This document shows, in pieces, positions 23,887 to 33,100 of a stretch of 34,963 nucleotides of DNA. The translations under genes and the position numbers were made by a program. Every line of letters begins with the position of its first letter. Within the stretch, counting starts at the first letter, position 1. A model generated the notes under the pieces. That model made no database searches and was not told the origin of the DNA. It worked only from the letters and a program-made list of their open reading frames with translations. This DNA is from Pseudopedobacter sp040392825 (lineage in GTDB: Bacteria; Bacteroidota; Bacteroidia; Sphingobacteriales; Sphingobacteriaceae). The DNA is taken from assembly GCF_040392825.1 (NCBI RefSeq), contig NZ_JBEBVH010000006.1, positions 1-34,963 of the forward strand. The letters are read 5' to 3'.

Positions 23887-23929
23887 CCTGAACAACTTGC
23901 TTAATTACCGTCAGGCAAGTTGTTTCAGG
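23887..23929. repeat. Strong stem-loop between loci 1 and 2
   Basis: CCTGAACAACTTGC (23887-23900) pairs with GCAAGTTGTTTCAGG (23915-23929), giving 14 pairs with one bulged base and a 14-base loop. It lies about 110 bases after the last stop codon of locus 2 (24040). No T-run follows on either strand, so it is more likely an RNA 3'-end stabiliser, a factor-dependent terminator or a dispersed palindromic element than a classical terminator. Confidence 0.6.
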
Positions 23930-24039
23930 AAGTTTTCCTCCTTCTATTTTCAAAGGAATCTATTCGGAACAAAGCCCCTTTTAGGACAGCAGATCAAAAA
24001 TCGGCGAATAGTTCAATTCCCGATATTCCTATCTCCAGT

Positions 24040-24927
24040 TTACTTGGGCAGCTGTAATTCAATCATTACCGGATAATGGTCTGAAGGATATTTACCATTA
24101 AAGTCATCGGTAATTATATGATGTTTTTTTACCCTAAGAGGTAAACCTGTAGATAAGAAGATATGATCTATACGAGTTCCCAGATTTTGGTTCAGTACAT
24201 AATCATTATAAGTACCATATTCAGCATTAACTTTCTCCTGCGCCATTTTATAACTATCCCTTAGAACACCTGAACTCACTATCCTATTGTAGTTTACACT
24301 ATTTTGGTTAAGGTTAAAATCACCTGTTATAATACTGTGATATTTCGCTGATGCTACTGGAACCAGAGACAACAACATCTGCACACTCATATCTCTGGCA
24401 GTGGTACCTATATGATCTAAAGGTACATTAAAAAAATTAAATATTTTACCGGTAGTTTTATCCTTAATTAACGCCCGGGTACATATTCTGGGAGAATACG
24501 CATCCCAACCTATACTTCCTGGTTCAGAACTTGATGACGAAAACCAGAATGTTCCCCAATCCAATATCTCAATCTTATCTTTTTTATAGATTATAGGTGT
24601 ATAATGTCTTTTCAGGGCAGTTGTTTCTCCATTAATACTGATCCCTATATAATCATATCCCGGCAACATACTTTTAATATCATTCAATTGACTCAGGTAC
24701 GGTTCCTGAGCGCCAATAATATCAAAATCATACTTTTCTACCATTTGCTTAAACAAATCTTTTCTGTTTACCCACTCACTGGCAGGTGCCTGAACAGTAT
24801 TGTCATACTGGATATTATAGCTCGCTATTTTTAATGGAGAATGCCATTTTTTATCTTCTCCATCTTCATTTTTTTTACAGGATTGCAAGCTTATAGCTGC
24901 AATCATAAAGTATAAAATTCTTTTCAT
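24040..24927 (-). CDS. EEP-fold lipoprotein with altered active site (EEP3)
   Basis: This is a 295-residue lipoprotein (SLQSCKKN, C17) with one EEP domain. Present are N38 (ASYNIQY), E75 (GAQEPYL), D203 and N205 (ITGDFNLN), D254 (RIDHIFLS) and D283-H284 (PSDHYPV). The histidine found at position 184 of EEP2 (STHFDHIG) is replaced here by proline P169 (NVPLDHIG). DNase I and sphingomyelinase-like enzymes use that histidine in catalysis, while exonuclease III-like members manage without it. The protein may therefore be slower, of altered specificity, or a binding protein. Over its length it is a close paralogue of EEP2 of locus 1 (shared KGWD/GWDA and RICT blocks). It is the last gene of locus 2, 31 bases after the small beta-sandwich gene. 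Confidence 0.88.
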   Translation of the reverse strand: MKRILYFMIAAISLQSCKKNEDGEDKKWHSPLKIASYNIQYDNTVQAPASEWVNRKDLFKQMVEKYDFDIIGAQEPYLSQLNDIKSMLPGYDYIGISINGETTALKRHYTPIIYKKDKIEILDWGTFWFSSSSSEPGSIGWDAYSPRICTRALIKDKTTGKIFNFFNVPLDHIGTTARDMSVQMLLSLVPVASAKYHSIITGDFNLNQNSVNYNRIVSSGVLRDSYKMAQEKVNAEYGTYNDYVLNQNLGTRIDHIFLSTGLPLRVKKHHIITDDFNGKYPSDHYPVMIELQLPK

Positions 24928-24958
24928 CTTTTATGTGACTAGGCTTAATATGGCTGTA

Positions 24959-25537
24959 TTATTCTTTGTAATAAACGGCGAAATCATCTATGTTTAAACG
25001 GCCATTGGAAATTTCCTGATTTTTAGCGCCATCTCCCAAACCAATTTTATTAATCCTGAATCTTACACGACCCTCAATATCCATATTCATCTCTGCCTTT
25101 GTATATTTTTGCTTATCTGTTGCTACAATCAAATCTCCTATGGCCTGCCATTTCTTTCCTTTATCTGTAGAGTATTCTAACTGAAACATGCATGGTTTAT
25201 CTAAAGCAAAACTTTTATACCAAAATTCTACTTTAGATGCTCCTTTCGGTAAATCGTACATCATTTGTAAATAAGCCGAAGTAGTATTGTTAAATATCAT
25301 GCGCACCGCATATTCTCCAGACACTGCCCCATCATATTTCTGATTTTGTATAACTGCATTGTCCAGTCTCCACCTCCCGGTAGGCAAGTCTATATCATCT
25401 ATCCGGTAATTCATTTTATTACCGGTCTCAAAACTCTCCGGATATTTTGGGTACAATTTATCTTGTGCCTTTCCTGCAAAAGCACCTGTCATTACTACAA
25501 AAAATAAGGCTAATATTCTGCTATATCTCTTTTCCAT
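24959..25537 (-). CDS. Small secreted beta-sandwich protein (locus 2 module alone)
   Basis: This 192-residue protein has a Sec signal (GAFAGKAQ) followed by a single copy (about 29-192) of a module that also forms the C-terminus of the two preceding genes. Shared marks are the opening YPKYPESFE, TGRWRLDNAVI, VSGEYAVR, LPKGASKVEFWYKS, QLEYSTDKGKKWQAIGD, RVRFRINKIGLGDG and the closing NGRLNIDDFAVYY. It resembles the beta-sandwiches of secreted substrate-binding proteins. There is no catalytic signature. It lies 104 bases after the PLD-fold gene, across a perfect hairpin, and 31 bases before EEP3. Confidence 0.8.
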   Translation of the reverse strand: MEKRYSRILALFFVVMTGAFAGKAQDKLYPKYPESFETGNKMNYRIDDIDLPTGRWRLDNAVIQNQKYDGAVSGEYAVRMIFNNTTSAYLQMMYDLPKGASKVEFWYKSFALDKPCMFQLEYSTDKGKKWQAIGDLIVATDKQKYTKAEMNMDIEGRVRFRINKIGLGDGAKNQEISNGRLNIDDFAVYYKE

Positions 25538-25578
25538 ATTCTAAAAATGTGTGTAACTCTATTTCATTTGAAGTACTC

Positions 25579-25623
25579 AAAATCTCATCATTCCAACTTT
25601 ACGGGTCGAAATGATGAGATTTT
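25579..25623 (-). terminator. Perfect 14-base hairpin inside locus 2
   Basis: AAAATCTCATCATT (25579-25592) and AATGATGAGATTTT (25610-25623) are exact inverted repeats with a 17-base loop. On the minus strand the stem starts 18 bases after the stop of the PLD-fold gene and ends in TTTTG. It is shaped like an intrinsic terminator with a short U-run, yet two more genes of the same theme follow on the same strand. Partial termination or 3'-end protection of the upstream message is the likely effect. Confidence 0.7.
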
Positions 25624-25641
25624 CTCTAAAAATTTCTTTAA

Positions 25642-27402
25642 CTATTGGGCTCGCTGGTAAACAGAAAAATCATCTATGTTTAACCGTCCGTTTCCGGCAC
25701 CGGTCGCAGCTTGCCCTTTACGATGAATCCTAAACCTTACAGGTCCCTGGATATCGACATCATAAGTCAATAATTTAGGTACCCATGCAGCCTCCGTTAC
25801 CGGGTTACCGATAGTAGCCCATGTAGTTCCCTGATTGGTAGAATACTCCAGCTGAAAAGTACATGGAGTGCCTACCAACGATGAGCCAGATTGATTTCCC
25901 CACGTTCCGTAATAGAAAGAAACTTTAGATGCTCCGTTAGGTACATCAAAATCCATAGCCAGGTATATCGAATAGTTTACATTAAAATTACTGCGCCAGG
26001 CATGCGTTCCACTTACTATTTTATCAGCACTTTCATTTCTTAAACCGCTCTGATTAATTTTCCAGTTTCCAGTAGAAAGCGTTAATAATTTGTCTGCATA
26101 AAATGTATTGCTATCACCTGAATTTACGGGTTCAAATGTTTCTGGGAATCCAGGATATATTGGTCCGCCTGAACGAAATTCTGGTAAAACTTTTAAATCA
26201 TCGAAATAGGAAAAATACCTGCTATAAATACCTTCGTCTTTCAATAGGATTATGGCTCCATTACTGTTTTTTAAAGAATTACCAGTAAAAGAATGTGTTC
26301 CGGTAATAACAACTTTTGAATTAGGTACTCCATCAAAAGTTCCTTTAATTAATGTAAAACGACTTTCTGTATTTGTCAACTGTCTGGTATTATCATTCAC
26401 ATTAATCATTCTGATAAAACCTCCCTTTGATTCCAGTTCTTCGAATCTTGATAAAGAAGCAGCAAGATTACTCTTTAACACCAGCTCTACCTTTGCCCCT
26501 TGTTCTGCCAACGAGATTAACTTGTCTAAAATGACTATTCGGGTATTATCCCAATAAGCCATAGCTATTCTTATGTCAGCTGTTGCAGGATTACTTATCC
26601 TGTTTAAGAAATCAAGGCTTAGATCTCCGTTAATTGCAGTATTATTATTTCTGTAAGGCAAAAAATGAGCTTCTATATTTCCTGAATTTAGGATTTCAGA
26701 AAAATAATTATAAGATGTCATTCCTCCAGTAGCCCTGGCTTTAAGCTCATTCCAATAAGTGAGATAAGCTTCATATAACGACTGATCCGACAAGATAACA
26801 GCATCCTGTGCATATCTGGAATCAGCATCCGTAAAACTCTGCGAAGCCTGGAATACCACGTATTGCTGCTTACCTGCAACCGTTTCGATCTCGCTAAACA
26901 ATACAAATCTATTTTCATTAATCGCTCCATCAGCGACATCGTTATTAATGTCCCAAATTTCAGCATTCTTTAAGTTTGAATTTCTCAGGAAATTCAATGC
27001 TTTAGGATTAATACGTTGACTTTCCAGACGACTCATATCAATCAGTAATCTAAGATTAACTCCTCTGGAGTCTGCTCTTTTCAAGGCTTCTAAAACATCA
27101 TCCTGATTAATTTGATAAATAGACATGTGAATAGTAGCTCCCTGATCTGTAGCATCAATTAGTGATGTCAATCCACTTAAAATCATGTTTGATTCTAAAT
27201 AAGCACTATAAAACTCCTTTTGGGTAAAACGTACCTCCGGCAGTGTAATATCTACAGGAACTAAGGTTGTGTCTGCCAAAACGGGAGGAGTATCATTATA
27301 ATCCAGGTCTTCATCTATGGAATGATGTATTTTTTTGCATGATGAAACCATGAAACTTATTGCTCCGAACAATAAGAACATGAAATATATATTTTTTTTC
27401 AT
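25642..27402 (-). CDS. PLD-fold lipoprotein with non-canonical HKD motifs and C-terminal beta-sandwich
   Basis: This 586-residue lipoprotein (MVSSCKK, C22) contains two phospholipase D-like halves (about 60-225 and 235-405) and a C-terminal beta-sandwich module (416-586, YPGFPETFE to NGRLNIDDFSVYQ). Fold marks are clear: RGVNLRLLID and VFQASQSFTDAD in the first half, GAKVELVLK and VVITGTHSFTGNSLKNSNGAIIL in the second. The catalytic H-x-K is replaced in both halves: E163-N-R165 (INENRFVLFS) and E346-S-R348 (NTESRFTLIK), and the downstream Asp is missing. Classical PLD or Nuc chemistry is thus unlikely. It may be a substrate-binding derivative or use a different mechanism. It lies 122 bases after the DUF5689-like gene, within locus 2. 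Confidence 0.82.
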   Translation of the reverse strand: MKKNIYFMFLLFGAISFMVSSCKKIHHSIDEDLDYNDTPPVLADTTLVPVDITLPEVRFTQKEFYSAYLESNMILSGLTSLIDATDQGATIHMSIYQINQDDVLEALKRADSRGVNLRLLIDMSRLESQRINPKALNFLRNSNLKNAEIWDINNDVADGAINENRFVLFSEIETVAGKQQYVVFQASQSFTDADSRYAQDAVILSDQSLYEAYLTYWNELKARATGGMTSYNYFSEILNSGNIEAHFLPYRNNNTAINGDLSLDFLNRISNPATADIRIAMAYWDNTRIVILDKLISLAEQGAKVELVLKSNLAASLSRFEELESKGGFIRMINVNDNTRQLTNTESRFTLIKGTFDGVPNSKVVITGTHSFTGNSLKNSNGAIILLKDEGIYSRYFSYFDDLKVLPEFRSGGPIYPGFPETFEPVNSGDSNTFYADKLLTLSTGNWKINQSGLRNESADKIVSGTHAWRSNFNVNYSIYLAMDFDVPNGASKVSFYYGTWGNQSGSSLVGTPCTFQLEYSTNQGTTWATIGNPVTEAAWVPKLLTYDVDIQGPVRFRIHRKGQAATGAGNGRLNIDDFSVYQRAQ

Positions 27403-27524
27403 CTTTATTATTTTTGTCTTTGTTTATTATCCTTAGACCTCACAGAAATAAGCTTAGAGAATACCTGTGCATCTATGGTGATTTTACCAAATTTGAAGCT
27501 TGCTTTCTTCTGAATATCTCCTTT

Positions 27525-28703
27525 TTATTGATAAGGCTGATAGATAGCAAAATCATCAATATTTAACCTTCCGTTGCTAATGGTTGCGGTACTGGTTCCT
27601 AAACCGAGTTTATTAATTCTGAAACGAACTGGTATACGAATATCCATCATATAGGTTTTTAGCTTAGGCAACGGACTCGCATCTGTTACATGCTCTCCCA
27701 TTTGTTTCCAGGTAGCTCCCTGATCTGTCGAATATTCTAAACGCCAGGTAGATCCGGGATCACCGCCCCATTGCCCGTAATAAACGGTTACTTTAGAAGC
27801 TCCATCAGGCACATCATTTTCCATTTGGGCATAACAAGAAGTTGTATTATTCAGGTTAAACCTTATAGCATGGGTACCACTTACTACCCTATCTGTATAT
27901 TCATTTCTTAGACCTGCATTGTTAAACTTCCATTTTCCTGAAGGGAGATCCACAAAAAAATCACCAGCGGTATAACCTACCGTCTTCTCAAAGCTCTCCG
28001 GAAAACCTGGGTAAACCCTGCCACTTGCATTCTCTACATCTTCTATGCTTCTCATCCTTATTTCAACACCATTATTTTGTACCCCTAGTGCCACCCCTTG
28101 AAAAGAAGCGTTATTGGGTAAAAGCTCTCCTGCAAAAGAAGACTGGGTAGAAGTAAATAAAGAAACTTCGAAACTTAACTCTTCCATTTTTTTATTACCT
28201 GAAAAAGTTTCTCCTGCATTAGGTTGCGGAGTTATATCTCCTAAAACCTTCACCAGGGTATTTTCATATTTATCCCGGTTATTATACAAATTAGCCACTC
28301 CCACTGCTCTAGGCCTCACATGCTTACCTGTGGTAACTTTTCTAACATTGGCAGGCTCTACACCTCTAACTTGTAGCAGTCCGTTGTAACGGGTAAGCAA
28401 TTTACCGCTAACATTAGCCACTACCGAATCTCCAAGCTTAAAATCATTGGCATTGCTCAGTTCAAGTGCCATTCCATGCTCGCCACTTTGCACAATAATG
28501 TATCCCGGAACGTGATTTCCATTTTCAATATCGGTAATAACAACACCACCAATTCTGCTTTCCGGTAAAACCAGATCTTCATCTTTGTACAATGTTTTGA
28601 TGTTTTTAAGAGAAAGCGGATCAGAATGATAAACATCTTTCTCACAGCCGATGAAAAACAACAATCCGGCTAACATGATATAAATATTTCTTTGTGTTTT
28701 CAT
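27525..28703 (-). CDS. DUF5689-like lipoprotein with C-terminal beta-sandwich (locus 2)
   Basis: This is a 392-residue lipoprotein (LLFFIGCEKD, C20). Start choice: ATG 28703 gives a proper lipoprotein signal, whereas the longer in-frame start at 28757 would overlap the SusD stop (28742) and add a polar extension. Residues about 45-225 form OB-like barrels of the DUF5689 kind (ESRIGGVVITDIENGN, GYIIVQSGEHGMALEL, LGDSVVANVSG, ENTLVKVLGD). Residues 231-392 are the beta-sandwich module shared with the next two genes (YPGFPESFE, DGASKVTVYYG, RLEYSTDQGATWKQMG, RFRINKLGLG, NGRLNIDDFAIYQ). A surface binding role beside SusD is inferred. No catalytic motif is seen. Confidence 0.8.
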   Translation of the reverse strand: MKTQRNIYIMLAGLLFFIGCEKDVYHSDPLSLKNIKTLYKDEDLVLPESRIGGVVITDIENGNHVPGYIIVQSGEHGMALELSNANDFKLGDSVVANVSGKLLTRYNGLLQVRGVEPANVRKVTTGKHVRPRAVGVANLYNNRDKYENTLVKVLGDITPQPNAGETFSGNKKMEELSFEVSLFTSTQSSFAGELLPNNASFQGVALGVQNNGVEIRMRSIEDVENASGRVYPGFPESFEKTVGYTAGDFFVDLPSGKWKFNNAGLRNEYTDRVVSGTHAIRFNLNNTTSCYAQMENDVPDGASKVTVYYGQWGGDPGSTWRLEYSTDQGATWKQMGEHVTDASPLPKLKTYMMDIRIPVRFRINKLGLGTSTATISNGRLNIDDFAIYQPYQ

Positions 28704-28741
28704 GTTTATAATCTTTTCAGATAAACGAGCTGTTTTCTTTG

Positions 28742-30178
28742 TTAATTCATCCACCATACCTTTACATTTAGATTATCTCCCCCCATACGATTAACAACTG
28801 CATCATAATTTGTCTTATTATATAGCAGTACACTGGCCGGGTATGGAAGTCTGGCAGGATGTTTCCCATCATTATGCATATCTTCCCCCAATACTAAAGT
28901 CGGATAACCCGTCCTCCTGATTTCATGCCATTGCTGGAATCCATTACCAAAAAGTGCTACATATTTTTGATCCATAATACGCTCCACAGTTCCATTATAA
29001 CTTACATCAGGATGCAATAGAAACGAAGTAGTATTTGTAATCCCCCAATAGGTTAAAGACGAGGTTACAGCGTCATCATAATAAGTTTTCGCATTACCTA
29101 CCATCAAGCCTCTCACCACTGCTTCAGCCAACAGAAATTGCTGCTCTGAATATTGCATGATATCTCCAAAATATTTTGATCGTTTCAGATCAAGAATATA
29201 GGTTGAGTAACTTCCTGTTCTATAAGCCGGATCAACTGCAGGGTAGCCTATAGGCATTCCAACATAACCACTTCCTACTGTTGTTGCCCATAATGGTAAC
29301 CTGGGATCATTTGTTGATGCTAATTTTCCGATAAAAGAATGTGAGAACTTAATACTTCCATTAAAAGATAAATCCCTGACATCATAAAACGCATTTACAA
29401 ATGGTGTAACATTAGTGTAAAAGAATGTTGCTCCATCATCATTATTACGCATCAAAGGATACTTGGCAGAATTAGCTAAAAAATCTCTTAATTTATCCTG
29501 ATATTCCGCTCCCTTGCCCTGTACCCGCATCAGTAAACGCAAAGTCAGTGCATTGGTAAACCTTTTCCATTTGGTTAAATTCGCTGCTACATTCGCGTTA
29601 TATAACAAATCATCTCCAGCCAAAGGTTTAGTTAAATCATATAAAGAGTTGGCTCTTTCCAGATTAACAAAAATGGTGTCATAAATCTGCTTTTGAGTAT
29701 CAAATTTTGGAGTGGTATTTCCTTCCATCCCCTTTAAAGCGTCTGAGTAAGGGACGTCTCCGTAAATATCCGTTATATTAGAAATTAACCAAGACTCCAG
29801 CGTTAAAGCTATGGCTGTATAATTGGCATCTTTTTTTTCTTCAGCCAATCTTCTCATTTCTTTAAAATTCAACAACTGCCGATAAGGTGTTGCCCACATC
29901 GCATTGGAAGTACCGGCACTAATCTGATAACGGTGAATCTGGTTATTTCCCTGTAATTCCCTGAATACAGCTACCTGAGACAACTGCGTATTAATGGTAT
30001 GTGCCTGTCGCTGTATATGCGTTACCGTCTGGTATAGGGAATTATTCAAAAATGAGGATGCTCCCGGATTATCTATTCCCTCTGGTTTTTCCCTTAAATC
30101 GTCAAGACTGGTAGTACAACTTGACAGTACACCTATAAAAGCCAACAGATAGTAAATTATAACTTTATTTCTTTTCAT
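28742..30178 (-). CDS. SusD-like_2-type substrate-binding lipoprotein (locus 2)
   Basis: This is a 478-residue outer-membrane lipoprotein (GVLSSCTTS, C21). It fits the SusD-like_2 subfamily: LDDLREKPEG, NNSLYQTVTHIQRQA, WATPYRQLLNFKEMRRLAEE, LESWLISNITDIYGDVPYSD, NLTKWKRFTNALTLRLLMRV and, near the end, FGNGFQQWHEIRRTGYPTL with LPYPASVLLYN. This is a different SusD branch from the locus 1 protein, so the two loci probably recognise different ligands or parts of a ligand. It starts 11 bases after susC. Confidence 0.95.
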   Translation of the reverse strand: MKRNKVIIYYLLAFIGVLSSCTTSLDDLREKPEGIDNPGASSFLNNSLYQTVTHIQRQAHTINTQLSQVAVFRELQGNNQIHRYQISAGTSNAMWATPYRQLLNFKEMRRLAEEKKDANYTAIALTLESWLISNITDIYGDVPYSDALKGMEGNTTPKFDTQKQIYDTIFVNLERANSLYDLTKPLAGDDLLYNANVAANLTKWKRFTNALTLRLLMRVQGKGAEYQDKLRDFLANSAKYPLMRNNDDGATFFYTNVTPFVNAFYDVRDLSFNGSIKFSHSFIGKLASTNDPRLPLWATTVGSGYVGMPIGYPAVDPAYRTGSYSTYILDLKRSKYFGDIMQYSEQQFLLAEAVVRGLMVGNAKTYYDDAVTSSLTYWGITNTTSFLLHPDVSYNGTVERIMDQKYVALFGNGFQQWHEIRRTGYPTLVLGEDMHNDGKHPARLPYPASVLLYNKTNYDAVVNRMGGDNLNVKVWWMN

Positions 30179-30189
30179 AATAATCAGCT

Positions 30190-33100
30190 TTAGAATTCTA
30201 GATTTAAACTGAAACCAAAAGATCGTGTGGATGGAAATTGCCCAATCTCAATACCAGGTAAAACCTGTGCACTGTTAAGGGTTGCCGTTTCCGGATCAAA
30301 CAATGGAAATTTGGAAAACACTAAAAGATCTCTTCCTGTAATGGCTAAACTTGCATTTTTTATAGCATGCCATTTAATAAATCTTTTAGGTAATTTATAG
30401 CTTAAACTCACCTCCCTCAACTTCAGGTAAGAGGACGAGAACACATTAGACTCCATCAAGGTAAAATGGTAATACTGCGCGTAATAAAGTGCCGCCGGTA
30501 TCCTTACGTTATTTGGTGAATAACTTCCGTCAGCATTCTCTATAACACCGGGCCCTACAATACCCGTTTCTCTACCTGGTAAAGTGTTGGTTAATTTCCC
30601 ACCTCCGGACAACATAGCATGTGAGTACGACATCATTTTACCACCTACTCTGGCATCCCAAAGGAAAGATCCCGTTAACCCTCTCCAGCTAAAGCTGTTT
30701 TTAATGCTCATCGTGTAATTAGGATTGGTATTTCCAAAGTTTTGTATAGTATCTGTAAATACAGGCAAACCGTTGTTAAAAATCATTTCTCCATCCGGAG
30801 TCCGTTTAAAGCCTAATCCATATAATTGACCTAAAGCTTTACCTTCTTCCGCTACCAGATAAAGGTTAGCCCAGCTAATTCCATACAGGTTCAATCTTTT
30901 TTCTGTTCCTAACGCAGATGCCACATCTACCACTTTATTTCTGTTGGCTGCCCAGTTAATATTCACATCCCATTTAAAACCGTTTTTCTTTTGAACAGGA
31001 GTTCCTTTAAACTGCACCTCTATCCCTTTATTTTCCACCTTTCCAACGTTAGTCATGGCACTCGTAAAACCACCCGAAGGGTCTACCGGAAGGTTAATAA
31101 TCTGATTTCTTGTACTTCCTTTATATAAAGCCACATCCAATCCCAAACGTCCTTTGAACATTCTTAAATCAAAACCAGTTTCGTACGCATCGGTAAACTG
31201 AGGTTTCAGATTTGCATTAGGCAATGTTCCGGGCGTTGTTAAAGATCCCGGAAAATCTGTCTGGTAATAATTCATTAGGAAAGCATAAGGATCTTTGGAA
31301 TCTACCCCTGTTGATGCAAACGAACCTCTAACTTTTGCAAATGAAATCCAGTTAGGCATTGCAAAAACTTCATTCAACAATACACTTGTATTTACACTCG
31401 GATAAAAGAAAGAAGAGTTATGAGAAGGTAATGTTGACGACCAATCGTTTCTTCCTGTTATTTCCAGATAATACTTCCCTTTAAAATCCAGATTTACAAA
31501 ACCATACAAGCTATTCACTAAAAAGCGTTGTTTATCACTTCTTGTAATTACGGGATCCCTGCTATTGGCAATATTATAAACACCAGGCAGTGTCAATCGG
31601 TCTGCCATCATATTATCGTATTTATAATCATTAAAGCGTTGATTTCCACCAAAACTGGCGGTATATTTTAATCCCGGAATAGCTCCCTTATATTTTAGAA
31701 GGAAATCCGAGTTAGCCTCTATTCTGAATACATTTTGCTGTCTGTACATTCCGTCTTTCCAACGGTAAGTACTCTGCGGGCGTTGTTGTGAACGATATTC
31801 ATAACTCATATCGGCACCAGAACGCACACTAAAATCTAAGTGATCGTTGATTTGAACAATAGCCTGTACATTTCCCACCATATTATGTCTATCGCTCGCA
31901 TTCGTCATGTCATAAGCAACCACATAAGGGTTATCCAATCCATTCCAGAATGGAGAAAACTCCTGTACATTCTCTTCGCCCGGTACCCAGCGTTGTTTAT
32001 ACCAATCTATATTTATGTTGGGCGTCTGCTGAATCATGAAATACATCACCGTCTGGTTATTATATCCCTGACTGGGTAAATTATCAGTATATTTTCTGGA
32101 GTAATTTGCTTTCGCATTCAGATTTACTTTTGAAGATAATTTTCTGTTACCAGATAACGAAAGTAATATCCGTTCAAATCCAGTGTTAGGTACTATCCAT
32201 TCATTTTTATGATAGGCCGCTGACGCTCTAAATCCTTCTCCAGCTACGGCTACAGAGGTATAAGACGTCACTGCTGATTGAAAAAAACCGCTATAGGCAT
32301 TTTTTTGCGGAACCCATGGCATACGTTCTGTTCTTGGAGCTGTAATGGGGTTCGAGTAGGCCTCGGTATCATAAGGTGAATGAAACTGAAAATAAGGTTG
32401 ACCCAGAAAACGAGGGCCCCATGCTCCGGTTGTACCTTTAGTACTATTTCCATCTACACTATTATTATAAGAATACCAATCTTGTCCCACTGTTCCCTGT
32501 CCATATTCCCATTGGTAATCCGGATAGTTATTCACCTGATAAGCTGTCAGATAAGTATTCACATAAATACCCAGTCCCGGTGATTTTTTACCAGATTTTG
32601 TAGTGATAATAATAGCTCCGTTAGATGCTCTGGAACCATATAAGGCCGCAGCACCTGGTCCTTTCAATACAGAAATATTTTCGATATCTTCTGGATTAAG
32701 ATCACTCAATGAACTCCCAAAATCTACAGGATTATCAGACCCTATGATAGGGCCGTCTCCGGTACCTGTTTGTGATGAGCTGATGGGAACACCATCTACT
32801 ACAATTAACGCACCGCTACCTCCAAGCGCCAACACATTATCCCCTCTTAAAACCACATCGCTTGTACCCACAGGCCCACCTACTTTATTAAGGTTTAAAC
32901 CTGCAACTTTACCGGAAAGAGCATTAATCCAGTTACTGGTTGGCGATTGCGAAACTTCTATACCTTCTATTTTTTGTACAGCATAACCCAGGGCTTTTTC
33001 TTCTTTCTCTATACCTAAAGCCGTAACCACAACCTGATTAAGCTGCTTGGCATCTGGCATTAAACGAATATCTAAAGCAGTCGTTTTTCCGGATTGTACC

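Larger units (their letters stand above)
23231..24039. other. Non-coding gap between Sus-like loci 1 and 2
   Basis: This 809-base stretch separates the ECF sigma gene of locus 1 from the last gene of locus 2. The sigma factor promoter should lie in about 23231-23400; I could not assign -33/-7 boxes reliably. It also holds a doubtful plus-strand ORF, a small hairpin, a short direct repeat and a strong stem-loop, listed separately. No tRNA, rRNA or transposase is recognisable. The mixture of fragments suggests remnants of an element, but nothing proves it. Confidence 0.5.

Noticed and set aside
26718..26966. Minus-strand 82-residue frame inside the PLD-fold gene
   Set aside because: It overlaps in another frame; I also asked whether it pointed to a frameshift that removed the HKD motif, but the PLD frame stays open with correct fold motifs on both sides.
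32603..32986. Plus-strand 127-residue frame inside the locus 2 susC gene
   Set aside because: It is antisense to the conserved plug domain of SusC; the opposite frame has unmistakable motifs (VVLRGDN, LYGSRASNGAIIIT).
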